DNA of 64,000 nucleotides from UBA5859 sp041940025 (lineage in GTDB: Bacteria > Pseudomonadota > Gammaproteobacteria > UBA5859), in contig JBGTSY010000002.1 of assembly GCA_041940025.1 (NCBI GenBank), positions 1-64,000 on the forward strand. The letters run 5' to 3'. A model generated the notes under the pieces. It saw nothing but the letters and a program-made list of their open reading frames with translations, did no database searches and was not told where the DNA came from. Below are positions 45,424 through 54,461 of this stretch, one piece after another. Position 1 is the stretch's first letter. The number at the start of each line of letters is the position of its first letter. Position numbers and translations under genes: made by a program.

Positions 45424-46515
45424 ATGGGATTTAAATGCGGCATAGTCGGGTTGCCTAACGTAGGTAAGTCGACACTCTTTAATGCCCTCACCCAAGCGCA
45501 GGTAGACGCACAAAATTACCCTTTTTGTACGATTGAACCCAACGTGGGTGTCGTACCGGTGCCAGATCCCCGATTACAAGTGATTGCTGAAATAGTGCAA
45601 CCACAGAATGTCATCCCCACCACTATGGAGTTTGTCGATATCGCGGGTTTGGTAGCCGGTGCCTCGAAAGGGGAAGGGTTAGGGAATCAATTTTTAGCCA
45701 ATATCCGTGATACACATGCAGTCGCTCACGTGGTTCGCTGTTTCGAAAATGAAGATGTTGTCCATGTGGATGGTAAGGTGGATCCGGCACACGATGTCGA
45801 GATTATTAATACTGAACTGTTACTGGCTGATTTGGAGTCGGTGGACAAGCAAATCATCAAACTGGTACGTGTGGCTAAGAGCGGCGACAAAGAAGCCAAA
45901 GCGATGATGGCGGTATTGGAAAAACTGAAAAACGCGTTGGATAATGGAGATTTAATCCGTAACGTCGAATTATCGGAATCGGAACGGAAACTGATCAAAC
46001 ATTTCAATTTCTTAACTGGTAAGCCTACACTATATGTGGCAAATGTGGATGAAACAGGATTTAGCGACAACCCATATTTAACCACCTTAGAGCAAATTGC
46101 AGCCGCAGAGGGGGCAACGGTGGTCGCTATCTGCGCCAATATCGAAGCCGAAATAGTACGTTTGGATGAAGCGGAACAAACTGAATTTCTGCAAGAGTTA
46201 GGCTTATCTGAGCCCGGTTTAAATCGATTGATACGGGCAGGTTATCATTTGTTGGGGTTACAGACCTATTTCACCGCGGGCGAAAAGGAGGTTCGTGCCT
46301 GGACGACGAAAAAAGTGGTGACAGCGCCCGAAGCAGCAGGTGTGATCCATACAGACTTTCAAAAAGGATTTATACGCGCAGAAGTGGTGAGCTATGAGGA
46401 TTTTGTGCAGTATCAGGGTGAAACAGGCGCCAAAGATGCGGGTAAGTGGCGACTGGAAGGTAAGGATTATTTAGTTGAAGACGGAGATGTCATTCATTTT
46501 CGTTTTAATGTTTAA
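45424..46515 (+). CDS. ychF: Redox-regulated ribosome-binding ATPase YchF
   Basis: 363-residue OBG-family P-loop protein. G1 GLPNVGKSTLFNALT, YPFCTIEPNVGVVPVPD, FVDIAGLVAGASKGEGLGNQFL, a coiled domain, and the C-terminal TGS domain (FTAGEKEVRAWTT, then DFQKGFIRAEV). The NxxE replacement that favours ATP over GTP is at NVDE. Ends the housekeeping run with pth. Confidence 0.97.
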   Translation: MGFKCGIVGLPNVGKSTLFNALTQAQVDAQNYPFCTIEPNVGVVPVPDPRLQVIAEIVQPQNVIPTTMEFVDIAGLVAGASKGEGLGNQFLANIRDTHAVAHVVRCFENEDVVHVDGKVDPAHDVEIINTELLLADLESVDKQIIKLVRVAKSGDKEAKAMMAVLEKLKNALDNGDLIRNVELSESERKLIKHFNFLTGKPTLYVANVDETGFSDNPYLTTLEQIAAAEGATVVAICANIEAEIVRLDEAEQTEFLQELGLSEPGLNRLIRAGYHLLGLQTYFTAGEKEVRAWTTKKVVTAPEAAGVIHTDFQKGFIRAEVVSYEDFVQYQGETGAKDAGKWRLEGKDYLVEDGDVIHFRFNV

Positions 46516-46553
46516 TCCTACCAATCTGGCAGTTAACCTAGGACGGTGACAAT

Positions 46554-46955
46554 ATGAACTCTAATGAAAATACTCATTCTCTGGCTGTGGGCTATCTGGT
46601 GTGGATCTTTGGCTTTTTGGGGGCCCACCGTTTTTATTATGGTAAACCGATTAGTGGGACCCTGTACTTTTTTACCCTGGGATTACTGGGCGTGGGATGG
46701 ATAATCGATCTGTTTTTAATGCCCATGTTAGATCGACAGGCCGATCGACGTTATCAGAGTGGCTCCATCAGTTATACTTTTGCCTGGATATTGCTGACTT
46801 TCTTGGGGATCTTTGGACTACATCGCATGTATCTAGGGAAGTGGATAAGCGGTTTTGTCTATTTATTTACTGGTGGCTTGTTTTTTCTCGGTTGGCTATA
46901 CGATTTTTGTACCTTGAATGGGCAGGTGTCAGAAATCAATGAATCTTCTGGCTAG
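46554..46955 (+). CDS. TM2-domain membrane protein (two TM2 units)
   Basis: 133 residues with two tandem TM2 domains: LVWIFGFLGAHRFYYGKPISG with LGVGWIIDLFLMP, and LTFLGIFGLHRMYLGKWISG with FLGWLYDFCTLN. Each unit is a helix pair joined by a G-x-H-R-F/M-Y-x-G turn. Function unknown; located at the end of the ychF unit, its stop codon lies 20 bases inside the converging START-like gene. Confidence 0.9.
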   Translation: MNSNENTHSLAVGYLVWIFGFLGAHRFYYGKPISGTLYFFTLGLLGVGWIIDLFLMPMLDRQADRRYQSGSISYTFAWILLTFLGIFGLHRMYLGKWISGFVYLFTGGLFFLGWLYDFCTLNGQVSEINESSG

Positions 46956-47619
46956 GTTTTGCAGATTCAGATTCCAAAATGCGGCGCATTTTTAACAAAC
47001 TATAGTAAGGTCCATATGCGGTTGCATGGTTGACAATCCATTTTGGGATGATGCCGCCTGGATCGACTTGCGCTGATACCGTGACTTCAATATATCCCTC
47101 CTCAAGGGCGTCAACTTGCCATAAGTTTTTTGCCATCTGCACGCGTACAAGGTGGTTGGACTCATGGATGTCGATATGGTGAGTAGTGCCTACAACCTGA
47201 ATGCTTTGGTTTTCTCTATCCCACCTATATTCACTCCGAATAATGCTATAGCGATCTTTTAACGGCCAGGGAAAATCGGTTTCTATATAAGTAGTTATCC
47301 AGTCGCTGCCTTTTTCCAAAGTTTTTGCTTGTACACAGTGATATAGCCAGTCAGGTGCCCTTGTCTCATCTTCAAAAAGGCTCAACCAGGAAGGGATGGT
47401 GGCTTTTATTCGAGTGGTTGCCTTGATCTCATCGATGGCTTGACCCGGGATGGGACGACTAAATATTTTTATTTCTCCCGCATCTTTGATGAGACGCCAG
47501 GATAGGGGATCCGCTGTAGAAGACCCACCCGTAGTGGAGAAGATCATCAGCAGCAGTACTGTCGCTAAAGATCTAGCAACATATGAATGGAACGCTGGAT
47601 TGTGTAACGGGTCGCTCAT
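46936..47619 (-). CDS. START-like lipid-binding protein, exported
   Basis: 227 residues from the ATG at 47619 (a TTG directly before is not preferred). N-terminal signal segment SLATVLLLMIFSTTGGSS, then an SRPBCC/START-type domain: WRLIKDAGEIKIFSRPIPG, SWLSLFEDETRAPDWLYHC, TYIETDFPWPLKDRYSI and a C-terminal long helix. Such proteins bind lipids or hydrophobic molecules; the ligand is unknown. Converges with the TM2 gene. Confidence 0.82.
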   Translation of the reverse strand: MSDPLHNPAFHSYVARSLATVLLLMIFSTTGGSSTADPLSWRLIKDAGEIKIFSRPIPGQAIDEIKATTRIKATIPSWLSLFEDETRAPDWLYHCVQAKTLEKGSDWITTYIETDFPWPLKDRYSIIRSEYRWDRENQSIQVVGTTHHIDIHESNHLVRVQMAKNLWQVDALEEGYIEVTVSAQVDPGGIIPKWIVNHATAYGPYYSLLKMRRILESESAKPSQKIH

Positions 47620-47978
47620 CAATACAAAAAAAACTTATGTGTCCTATAACTATATATAGATAGTATTAAAAATTTAGCCGCGTTGTCAGACCTATGTGTG
47701 GCTATCTGCGAAAACAATCGCGCTCCTTTGTTGCGTGACTGGCCTTCTCCATTGTGTTGATGAGAGGGTACATTTTCAACGCTTGTCAAATAAAGGAATT
47801 ATATTCACTCAATAAAAAACACTGTATTAAGGGAGAGATATTGATTTAAACAACTATTAATCTTGGAGAAGGAGTACTTTTCCTGGTAGTCTACGCAACA
47901 CTATAAATTTCGTATTTGGTTTAGTCGTTTGTGACTAAACTCGAATATAAGGGATGACTAATATAAAAAGGGGGAGTG
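47620..47978. other. Upstream region of the PQQ dehydrogenase gene
   Basis: No gene supported. A perfect 8+8 inverted repeat GTTTAGTC/GACTAAAC lies at 47919-47926 and 47933-47940, some 40 bases upstream of the start. A purine-rich GGAGAAGGAG at 47864-47873 has no start codon at a suitable distance. Several AT-rich boxes resemble promoter elements but none stands out. Confidence 0.45.
47919..47940. promoter_or_regulatory. Perfect palindrome upstream of the PQQ dehydrogenase
   Basis: GTTTAGTC-GTTTGT-GACTAAAC, with no following T run, so a protein operator or a 5'-leader hairpin is more likely than a terminator. The regulator is unknown. Confidence 0.45.
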
Positions 47979-50210
47979 ATGAAGCGTACTCATTTGACAT
48001 GGTCGACACTATGCCTGTGTGTGTTCAGCTTGCCACTATTGGCAGCGCAAATTGAACCCAAGTCTGTAGCCGAACTACAGGCAAATGTCAGCGCTGAAAG
48101 AATCGTCGCCGCAGATTCCGAGCCGGGAAACTGGATGGCGCACGGCCGCACTTATAGCGAGCAACGATTTAGTCCACTTAAAGAGATCAATCATAAAAAT
48201 GTGGATGAGCTTGGTTTAGCCTGGAAATTTGATACTGGCACCATCAATGGCCTGGAAGCCACGCCTATTGTGGTAGACGGTATCATGTATGTCTCACTAT
48301 CCTGGAGTGAAGTTGCCGCTCTAGATGCAAAAAGTGGTGAGTTGTTGTGGCGAAACAATCTGAACGTAGACAAAGCCCGCGCCAGGTATGCCTGCTGTGA
48401 TGTGGTGAACCGTGGTGTTGCGGTATGGGAAGGCAAAGTATTTGTAGGCACCATCGACGGTCGATTGGTGGCGCTAGATGCGAAAACCGGTCAGATTGTT
48501 TGGGATCAGCTTACCGTAGATCTCAATGATGAATATACCATTACCGGTGCGCCACGTATTGTTAAAGGCCGCGTCATTATAGGTAATGGTGGTGCTGAAT
48601 TTGGTGTGCGTGGATACATTACTGCATACGACGCGCACACCGGCAAACAGTTGTGGCGTTTTTATACCGTACCTGGCAATCCCGCGAACGGTTTCGAGTC
48701 CCCTGCTATGGAGATGGCGGCGAAAACGTGGAATGGTGAGTGGTGGGCCATTGGTGGTGGCGGTACTGTTTGGGACTCTATGGCTTATGACTCCGAGCTA
48801 AATCTTTTATATATCGGTGTTGGCAATGGATCACCATGGAACAAATACCTACGTAGCCCTGGAGGAGGAGACAATCTGTTTCTGTCTTCTATGGTGGCCA
48901 TCAATCCTGATGATGGTAGTTATGTATGGCACTACCAAACCACTCCGGGTGAAGGGTGGGACTACACCGCCACTCAGCATATGATTCTGGCGGATATGGA
49001 AATCGACGGGCGTGATCGTAAAGTGATTATGCAGGCCCCGAAAAATGGCTTTTTCTATGTATTGGATAGAGCAACGGGAGAATTTATCTCTGCGGAAAAC
49101 TATGTGCCCGTGACTTGGGCCACGCATATCGATCCCGAAACTGGGCGGCCGGTGGAAACCAATAATAGTTATGAGAAACGACCACAGTTTCAGTTTCCTT
49201 CTCCCCTCGGAGGCCACAACTGGCAACCGATGTGTTATCACCAGAAGACGGGCTATGTTTATATTCCCACCCGTGAGATGGGCATGTTGTATGCTCATGA
49301 TCCCGAATTCGAATATGAAGACAACTACTGGAATCTCGGCATGCCCGGAGCAAAGGACTTGGCGGTACCCACCTTTCTTTCTGCCGACATGGTGAAAAAA
49401 ATTGCACCGTCGATGACTCGGGGTTATTTACAAGCTTGGGATCCAGTGAAACAAGAGGTCGCGTGGCGAGTGGACCATACGGGTCCTTGGAACGGCGGAC
49501 TATTGTGTACAGACGGTAACCTCGTGTTTCAAGGAAACGGTAATAGTGAATTTGTCGCGTACAGCGCGGACAAAGGTAAACGCTTATGGTCGTTTAATGC
49601 ACAAAACGGCATCATTGCAGCGCCAATCACTTATGAAGTAGATGGAGAGCAGTATGTCTCCGTATTGGCAGGTTGGGGCGGCTCCATCGGTTTGTCTTTT
49701 AGCATTATTGGAAACGCAAACGAAGAGCAGATGACCCGGGAAGGGCGTTTATTGACCTTCAAACTGGGTGCCGAAGGCGAGTTGCCGCCTGTGGTGCATG
49801 AAAAACGCTTACCGGAACCACCGGAGCTAACATCAGAAGATAAGAAGTTAGTGACCAAGGGGAACAAACTTTATCATGCCAATTGTGTCTATTGTCATGG
49901 ACCCGCGGCCATCAGTAATCCACGATTAAAAGATTTACGCTATATGGATGCCAAGGTTCACGAACAGTTTGATGCGATAGTATTAGGCGGTCTGTTTATA
50001 GAGCAAGGGATGCCCGCGTTTTCCGATATTATGAGTCAAGAGGATTCAAAAGCGATACACGCTTACTTGACTAAGTTGGGACACAAAGCACTAAAATTGG
50101 AACAGCAGGGCGGCTTATGGAAGTCAATCAAAAATGTAGTCTTCTCTACAATCAGCGCCATATCGAGCTTCTTCATTGGTATTGTGACTTGGTTAGTTAA
50201 CGCAGGTTAA
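47979..50210 (+). CDS. PQQ-dependent quinohaemoprotein alcohol dehydrogenase with C-terminal membrane helix
   Basis: 743 residues from the ATG at 47979 (AGGGGG upstream). Signal peptide MKRTHLTWSTLCLCVFSLPLLAA; beta-propeller quinoprotein domain with the vicinal disulfide ARYACCDVV and active-site segment GEGWDYTATQHM; a cytochrome c domain with CVYCH near residue 640; then a last 25-residue hydrophobic segment (ISAISSFFIGIVTWLV). The residue two after the catalytic Asp is Thr, while lanthanide-using XoxF proteins have Asp there, so a calcium enzyme is expected. Oxidises alcohols in the periplasm and passes electrons through its haem. No pqq or partner cytochrome gene lies next to it. Confidence 0.9.
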   Translation: MKRTHLTWSTLCLCVFSLPLLAAQIEPKSVAELQANVSAERIVAADSEPGNWMAHGRTYSEQRFSPLKEINHKNVDELGLAWKFDTGTINGLEATPIVVDGIMYVSLSWSEVAALDAKSGELLWRNNLNVDKARARYACCDVVNRGVAVWEGKVFVGTIDGRLVALDAKTGQIVWDQLTVDLNDEYTITGAPRIVKGRVIIGNGGAEFGVRGYITAYDAHTGKQLWRFYTVPGNPANGFESPAMEMAAKTWNGEWWAIGGGGTVWDSMAYDSELNLLYIGVGNGSPWNKYLRSPGGGDNLFLSSMVAINPDDGSYVWHYQTTPGEGWDYTATQHMILADMEIDGRDRKVIMQAPKNGFFYVLDRATGEFISAENYVPVTWATHIDPETGRPVETNNSYEKRPQFQFPSPLGGHNWQPMCYHQKTGYVYIPTREMGMLYAHDPEFEYEDNYWNLGMPGAKDLAVPTFLSADMVKKIAPSMTRGYLQAWDPVKQEVAWRVDHTGPWNGGLLCTDGNLVFQGNGNSEFVAYSADKGKRLWSFNAQNGIIAAPITYEVDGEQYVSVLAGWGGSIGLSFSIIGNANEEQMTREGRLLTFKLGAEGELPPVVHEKRLPEPPELTSEDKKLVTKGNKLYHANCVYCHGPAAISNPRLKDLRYMDAKVHEQFDAIVLGGLFIEQGMPAFSDIMSQEDSKAIHAYLTKLGHKALKLEQQGGLWKSIKNVVFSTISAISSFFIGIVTWLVNAG

Positions 50211-50238
50211 TTCTTTAATAGATATTCAGTAAACTCTT

Positions 50239-50266
50239 AAGGGCGGTCTTATGGGCCGCCTTTTTT
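50239..50266 (+). terminator. Rho-independent terminator of the PQQ dehydrogenase gene
   Basis: GGGCGGTC/GGCCGCC stem (one G-T pair) with a short loop, followed by six T at 50261-50266. It lies 29 bases after the stop codon. Confidence 0.85.
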
Positions 50267-50365
50267 ATGAACAGACTTAGATTGCACGATCTTTTACATT
50301 TTATCTCTGCAATTGAGACACATTGAGAATATTGTTGCTGATTCTCGGAGATTGTTAACTGTTGA

Positions 50366-51193
50366 CTAGTGAAGTGGTCGTGCTTGAACCGCAGGTTGAA
50401 AGTAGGCATTGGACCCATGTGTCAGTGCCAACGCGGTGAGAAATCCCCCCCAGAGACAGCCACTGTCGAGGCACACTAGCGCATCCTTTTTAAAGAATCC
50501 TAAAGTCGACCAATGACCAAATACTAAGGTGCATTCTAGCGGAGGCCGGGTAGGCACATCGAACCAGGGGATAAGATCCTGTTGTTGAGATCCTGGAGCG
50601 CTCTTTTCTAATAGTTCTAGTTCACCTTGCTTTGTACAATAGCGAATGCGTGTAAAGCAATTGACAATGTATCGAATACGCTCCATACCGGTTAGGTCTT
50701 GGTGCCAATCTGATGGAGTGTTGCCATACATCTGAGAAAAAAAATTACTAGTGTTGATATTGCGGATCTGATCTTCCGCTTCTCGTGCGTAGGAAAGGCT
50801 AAGGGACAAGTCCCATCGCGGGGAAATTCCGGCGTGCACCATGGCAATATTGAGTTTATCGTCATAATGCATTAAGGGTTGATGGTTTAACCAGTTAAGC
50901 AGACTGTCCGATTCTCTACATTTTAAAATATCCTGTAAGGTGTCCCTTCTTTTTAAATCCGCGTGACCATGTGCAACCGCAAGTAGATGGAGATCATGGT
51001 TGCCTAAAACAGTGAACAGATTATCACGGAGTGCATAAAGGGATCGCAGCACATCTAGTGAATTTGGTCCTCGATTGACTAAATCACCCGTCAACCAAAG
51101 TTGATCGCAGTCAGGCTTGAATTTAATGCGTTCCAGCAACAGCTTAAATTCTCGATAACATCCTTGTAGATCACCGATGGCATAACAAGTCAT
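50366..51193 (-). CDS. apaH: Diadenosine tetraphosphatase
   Basis: 275 residues of the calcineurin-like phosphoesterase fold: YAIGDLQGCYREF, LTGDLVNRGPNS, TVLGNHDLHLLAVAHG, MVHAGISPRWD and LDSGCLWGG. Splits Ap4A to two ADP. On the minus strand 14 bases after apaG, the normal pair. Confidence 0.96.
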   Translation of the reverse strand: MTCYAIGDLQGCYREFKLLLERIKFKPDCDQLWLTGDLVNRGPNSLDVLRSLYALRDNLFTVLGNHDLHLLAVAHGHADLKRRDTLQDILKCRESDSLLNWLNHQPLMHYDDKLNIAMVHAGISPRWDLSLSLSYAREAEDQIRNINTSNFFSQMYGNTPSDWHQDLTGMERIRYIVNCFTRIRYCTKQGELELLEKSAPGSQQQDLIPWFDVPTRPPLECTLVFGHWSTLGFFKKDALVCLDSGCLWGGFLTALALTHGSNAYFQPAVQARPLH

Positions 51194-51207
51194 TTAAGCG
51201 ATCTCTG

Positions 51208-51591
51208 TTAGTGAATCAGGTTGGGTTGCGCTAAGGTAAATGCAGGAATTTCTGCCTGAAAGGTGACAGAATCGGTCCCGACCATAGAGTAATATCCATG
51301 CATAGAGCCCACAGGAGTATCCAATATGGCTCCGCTCGTATATTCGAATTCTTGTCCGGGTTGTAAGATGGGTTGCTCCCCAATGACGCCTTCACCAATT
51401 ACTTCTTGGACCTTACCATTGGCATCGGAGATAAACCAATGCCGAGACACGAGTTGAGCCGCTTTTGTCCCCAGGTTTTTGATATTCACGCGATAGGAGA
51501 AAACATAGCGCAATTCACTCGGTTTAGATTGATCTGGTAAATAGCTTGCCTCGGCGATAACGACGATTTTATAGTCAGAGTGAACAGTCAT
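51208..51591 (-). CDS. apaG: Co2+/Mg2+ efflux-associated protein ApaG
   Basis: 127 residues from the ATG at 51591 (MTVHSDYKIVV); the frame is open 18 codons further but family length (about 125) supports this start. FN3-like fold with RYVFSYRVNIKNLGTKAAQLVSRHWFI, EVIGEGVIGEQPIL and GSMHGYYSM. Small cytoplasmic protein of uncertain biochemical role, next to apaH. Confidence 0.94.
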   Translation of the reverse strand: MTVHSDYKIVVIAEASYLPDQSKPSELRYVFSYRVNIKNLGTKAAQLVSRHWFISDANGKVQEVIGEGVIGEQPILQPGQEFEYTSGAILDTPVGSMHGYYSMVGTDSVTFQAEIPAFTLAQPNLIH

Positions 51592-51955
51592 GGTGGAATT
51601 ATATCGAGTAATCGATGGACAAGGAAAGCGCGTTCCCATTCTCAACAGCTGATGTAAACTGAAAAGGCTCGTTTCATCAGCTTGAAATCGGCAAATGCAC
51701 CCCGCATTTTCATTTATTGGATAGTCAAAGCATACGCGTTTTCAACGAATAAGTGTAATTCAGTTAGGCGGTGATTCGGATGACTGGCTGCCAGATATCA
51801 TTCACGAGGGATCTTTAGCGCCGAGTTAGTTTGGGACGTTGGTTTTCGGTTAGCGTACGTTGCCCGTTGTGTATTCTCCTGTGGCGAGAAAACTGATGCA
51901 CTCTATCCGCTGTCGGTTATTCTCAGAAATTGTTCTTATTATCCGAATCCGCGAT
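51592..51955. other. Intergenic region, nothing recognised
   Basis: Between the minus-strand apaG and the plus-strand OmpA-like gene. This is the boundary where the apaG-rsmA pairing is broken. No repeat, terminator or RNA gene was found by eye. Confidence 0.4.
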
Positions 51956-53977
51956 ATGTATAATCGATTCATGATCTCCATTTTAAAATATCCAAAGAGC
52001 TGGCATCTTTCGCGCCAAGGGCCTCAAGCAGTATTTTCCCTGCCACTAATCTGTCTATACCTACTGTTGAATGTCGCCATCACCTTGCCGGTACAGGCAA
52101 TAGTGTGTGAGGGTGTTCTAGTAAATGTGCCTGGTTTACCACCAAGTTGCGAGTTTGACTCTGACGGTGACGAGGTATGGGACAGTCGAGATAAATGTCC
52201 AGGCTCCACTGCCATGCCGGTCGATGATGAAGGTTGCCACGAGACACAAAGAGCCGGTGCACGTAGCGCGATCGGTTCGACAACTTCGGATGATTCATCA
52301 ATAAATTTGCGTCAGCAATCTCAACCGGATTCAAAGCAAGTCGTACAAACAAAAGCAAAGGACGAGCTGGATGCTACTGAACAAGTGGGTCAATTAGAGC
52401 ACGATCAGGAGCCGACTGATGCCACTGGTTTGATAGTTGATTGTGGTGTTCCTACAGAGGATCAGGACGGATCACTATCAGAATGCGTCAAGGACGAATC
52501 GCATAATGATAGCGGGCAGGGATCGACAGTTGAAAATAATATTGAACAACACATCGTTTCGCATGCAGAACCTATTGCTGCCACTCACAGCATTGTGGAG
52601 ACCGATTTAGATCAAGACGGGATCACTGATGAATTGGATGTTTGTCCTGAAACGGCAGCCGGGCAGTTGGTGGATGAAAAAGGGTGTCCTAAAGGAGAAA
52701 AAATTATTCTAAATGGTGCACTCTTTGGTTTTAATTCTTCGGATCTCTCATCCGATGCAAAGAAAGAATTGCAATCTCTCTCCGCAGCTATTAAACAACA
52801 GCCTGAATTGAGGTTAAATATTTTTGGCTTTACAGATTCCACCGGTAGCGAAGACTCCAATCTATATATCTCTCAGCAGCGAGCGCAGGCGGTGGCAAGT
52901 TACCTCGTTTCCAATGGCGTGGCTCAGTCACAAATCACTTTGGTTCAAGGGCTGGGCTCAGCTTATCCAAGAGCGCCCAATTTAACTACTGCGCAACGGG
53001 CAATGAATCGCAGAGTGGAAATTGAGTTTATTGGTTCACAGCCACTCCCCAGTGAGCGCGGCACTACTAATCAAACTGCGCCGATGGAGAATCAAACCCG
53101 TGATGAGGCTCCAAAAGAAGTAGCGGTTAAGGCCTGTGACGGTTCTTATTCTTTAGAATGTGAAGAAATCGCTGAAGTTTGGGTACTGCCTTTGGACTCC
53201 TTTACCCATGACAGAAAACTAAGTGCACTAGCGAGAGCGGAATTGAAAGTATTAGCAACGGCATTAACTAAAGATATGCGTTCAATTCAAACTATTCAGT
53301 TAGCGGTTCAGGTACAGGGTACGACTCAGACGGTAGACTTAACAGAGCAGCAAAAAGAGAAGGTAATCACTGCACTGAAACTAGCAGGTGTTGCGACACA
53401 TCGATTGCCCAAGGCGTTTAGAAAGGACACTTCTACACCGGACAATACTGGGCGTGCAGCAGAGGAAAAGGATAACAAAACTGGAGCCGATTCGCAGGCT
53501 AAGCAAGACGTGCCGGCCGCGCCAATTGTTCAGGATAACTCAGATGCAGATGCAGATGGTGTCATTGATAAAAACGATTTATGTTTACAAACGCTTCAAG
53601 GCGCCTTAGTAGGCACCGATGGTTGTTTAATCAAACAGACTTATCGAGTGGCTAAACTTCTTTTTCTACCTCGCAGTTCCACTTTAACTCCAGAGGGAGA
53701 ATTGGTTCTCAAAACTATTGCGGATTCATTGAAATACGAGACAAAAGCAAGAGTGGAGATTGCTGCTTTCACGGACAATCGTGGTTCGTTCGATTTTAAT
53801 CTAGAGGTATCACAAAATCGCGCAAATGTCGTCGCAGAATTTTTGCGCAAAAATGGTGTGTCGCCGCGCATGATATTTTCCACTAAAGGATACGGTTCGA
53901 TGAATCCAATTGCTTCAAATTTTGATGAGGCGGGAAGACGCGCAAATGAGCGCATTGAATTAAATTTTATTCGATAA
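51956..53977 (+). CDS. OmpA-family protein with calcium-binding repeats and two OmpA domains
   Basis: 673 residues from the ATG at 51956 (MYNRFMISILKYPK); a longer open start at 51860 and an ATG at 51971 are possible. A signal segment (FSLPLICLYLLLNVAITLPVQA) precedes thrombospondin-type-3-like repeats (DSDGDEVWDSRDKCPGS, then DLDQDGITDELDVCPET, and DADADGVIDKNDLC near the end). One complete OmpA domain spans about 255-370 (FGFTDSTGSEDSN, RAMNRRVEIEFIG), a degenerate third unit follows (about 410-475), and a last OmpA domain forms the C-terminus (AAFTDNRGSFDFN, RRANERIELNF). OmpA domains bind peptidoglycan; there is no N-terminal barrel. It interrupts the rsmA-apaG order. Confidence 0.85.
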   Translation: MYNRFMISILKYPKSWHLSRQGPQAVFSLPLICLYLLLNVAITLPVQAIVCEGVLVNVPGLPPSCEFDSDGDEVWDSRDKCPGSTAMPVDDEGCHETQRAGARSAIGSTTSDDSSINLRQQSQPDSKQVVQTKAKDELDATEQVGQLEHDQEPTDATGLIVDCGVPTEDQDGSLSECVKDESHNDSGQGSTVENNIEQHIVSHAEPIAATHSIVETDLDQDGITDELDVCPETAAGQLVDEKGCPKGEKIILNGALFGFNSSDLSSDAKKELQSLSAAIKQQPELRLNIFGFTDSTGSEDSNLYISQQRAQAVASYLVSNGVAQSQITLVQGLGSAYPRAPNLTTAQRAMNRRVEIEFIGSQPLPSERGTTNQTAPMENQTRDEAPKEVAVKACDGSYSLECEEIAEVWVLPLDSFTHDRKLSALARAELKVLATALTKDMRSIQTIQLAVQVQGTTQTVDLTEQQKEKVITALKLAGVATHRLPKAFRKDTSTPDNTGRAAEEKDNKTGADSQAKQDVPAAPIVQDNSDADADGVIDKNDLCLQTLQGALVGTDGCLIKQTYRVAKLLFLPRSSTLTPEGELVLKTIADSLKYETKARVEIAAFTDNRGSFDFNLEVSQNRANVVAEFLRKNGVSPRMIFSTKGYGSMNPIASNFDEAGRRANERIELNFIR

Positions 53978-53990
53978 AATAAAACTGAGT

Positions 53991-54461
53991 TTAATAGACA
54001 CCAAAAGCAAGCCCATTTGCGATGGTTTCACCTAGTTCTTTGCATCTGTCTAATGCTTCTTCAGTGACTTCTCCTTGGCATAGGATGGGATCTGCTACCT
54101 TCACTAAAGGATAGCCCTTCACAATACGATCGAAATGGCGAATGGCATTGGTGCCATCATTACCGGCGCTCACAAAGAGCGCATAAGGGCGTGAAACAAA
54201 AGAAGGATCATCGCGAGCCGGGTAATAGGTGCGGTCAAGAAAATCTTTAATGCCGCCAGATAAATATCCAAAGTTTTCCGGTGTGCCTACGATCAATCCG
54301 TCACACCATAGAAGATCATCCAATGTGGCGTCAAAGGCTTTTAATAATTTAACTTCGATCTCTTCGCATTTTTGTGCGCCGGACAGTACTGCGTTTGCCA
54401 TGCGTTTGGTATTGCCAGTTTGGCTATGATAGAGGATCAATAGGTGTTTTTTGTTGGTCAC
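53991..54461 (-). CDS. Flavodoxin-like/NAD(P)H-dependent FMN reductase family protein
   Basis: 156 residues from a GTG at 54461 that overlaps the rsmA stop (GTGA). The open frame is longer but the fold begins here: KKHLLILYHSQTGNTKRMANAVL (phosphate-binding loop S-Q-T-G-N-T), then CDGLIVGTPENFGYLSGGIKDFLDR and ALFVSAGNDGT. Such proteins carry FMN and reduce quinones or other acceptors. Coupled translation with rsmA; probably recruited next to it. Confidence 0.86.
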   Translation of the reverse strand: MTNKKHLLILYHSQTGNTKRMANAVLSGAQKCEEIEVKLLKAFDATLDDLLWCDGLIVGTPENFGYLSGGIKDFLDRTYYPARDDPSFVSRPYALFVSAGNDGTNAIRHFDRIVKGYPLVKVADPILCQGEVTEEALDRCKELGETIANGLAFGVY

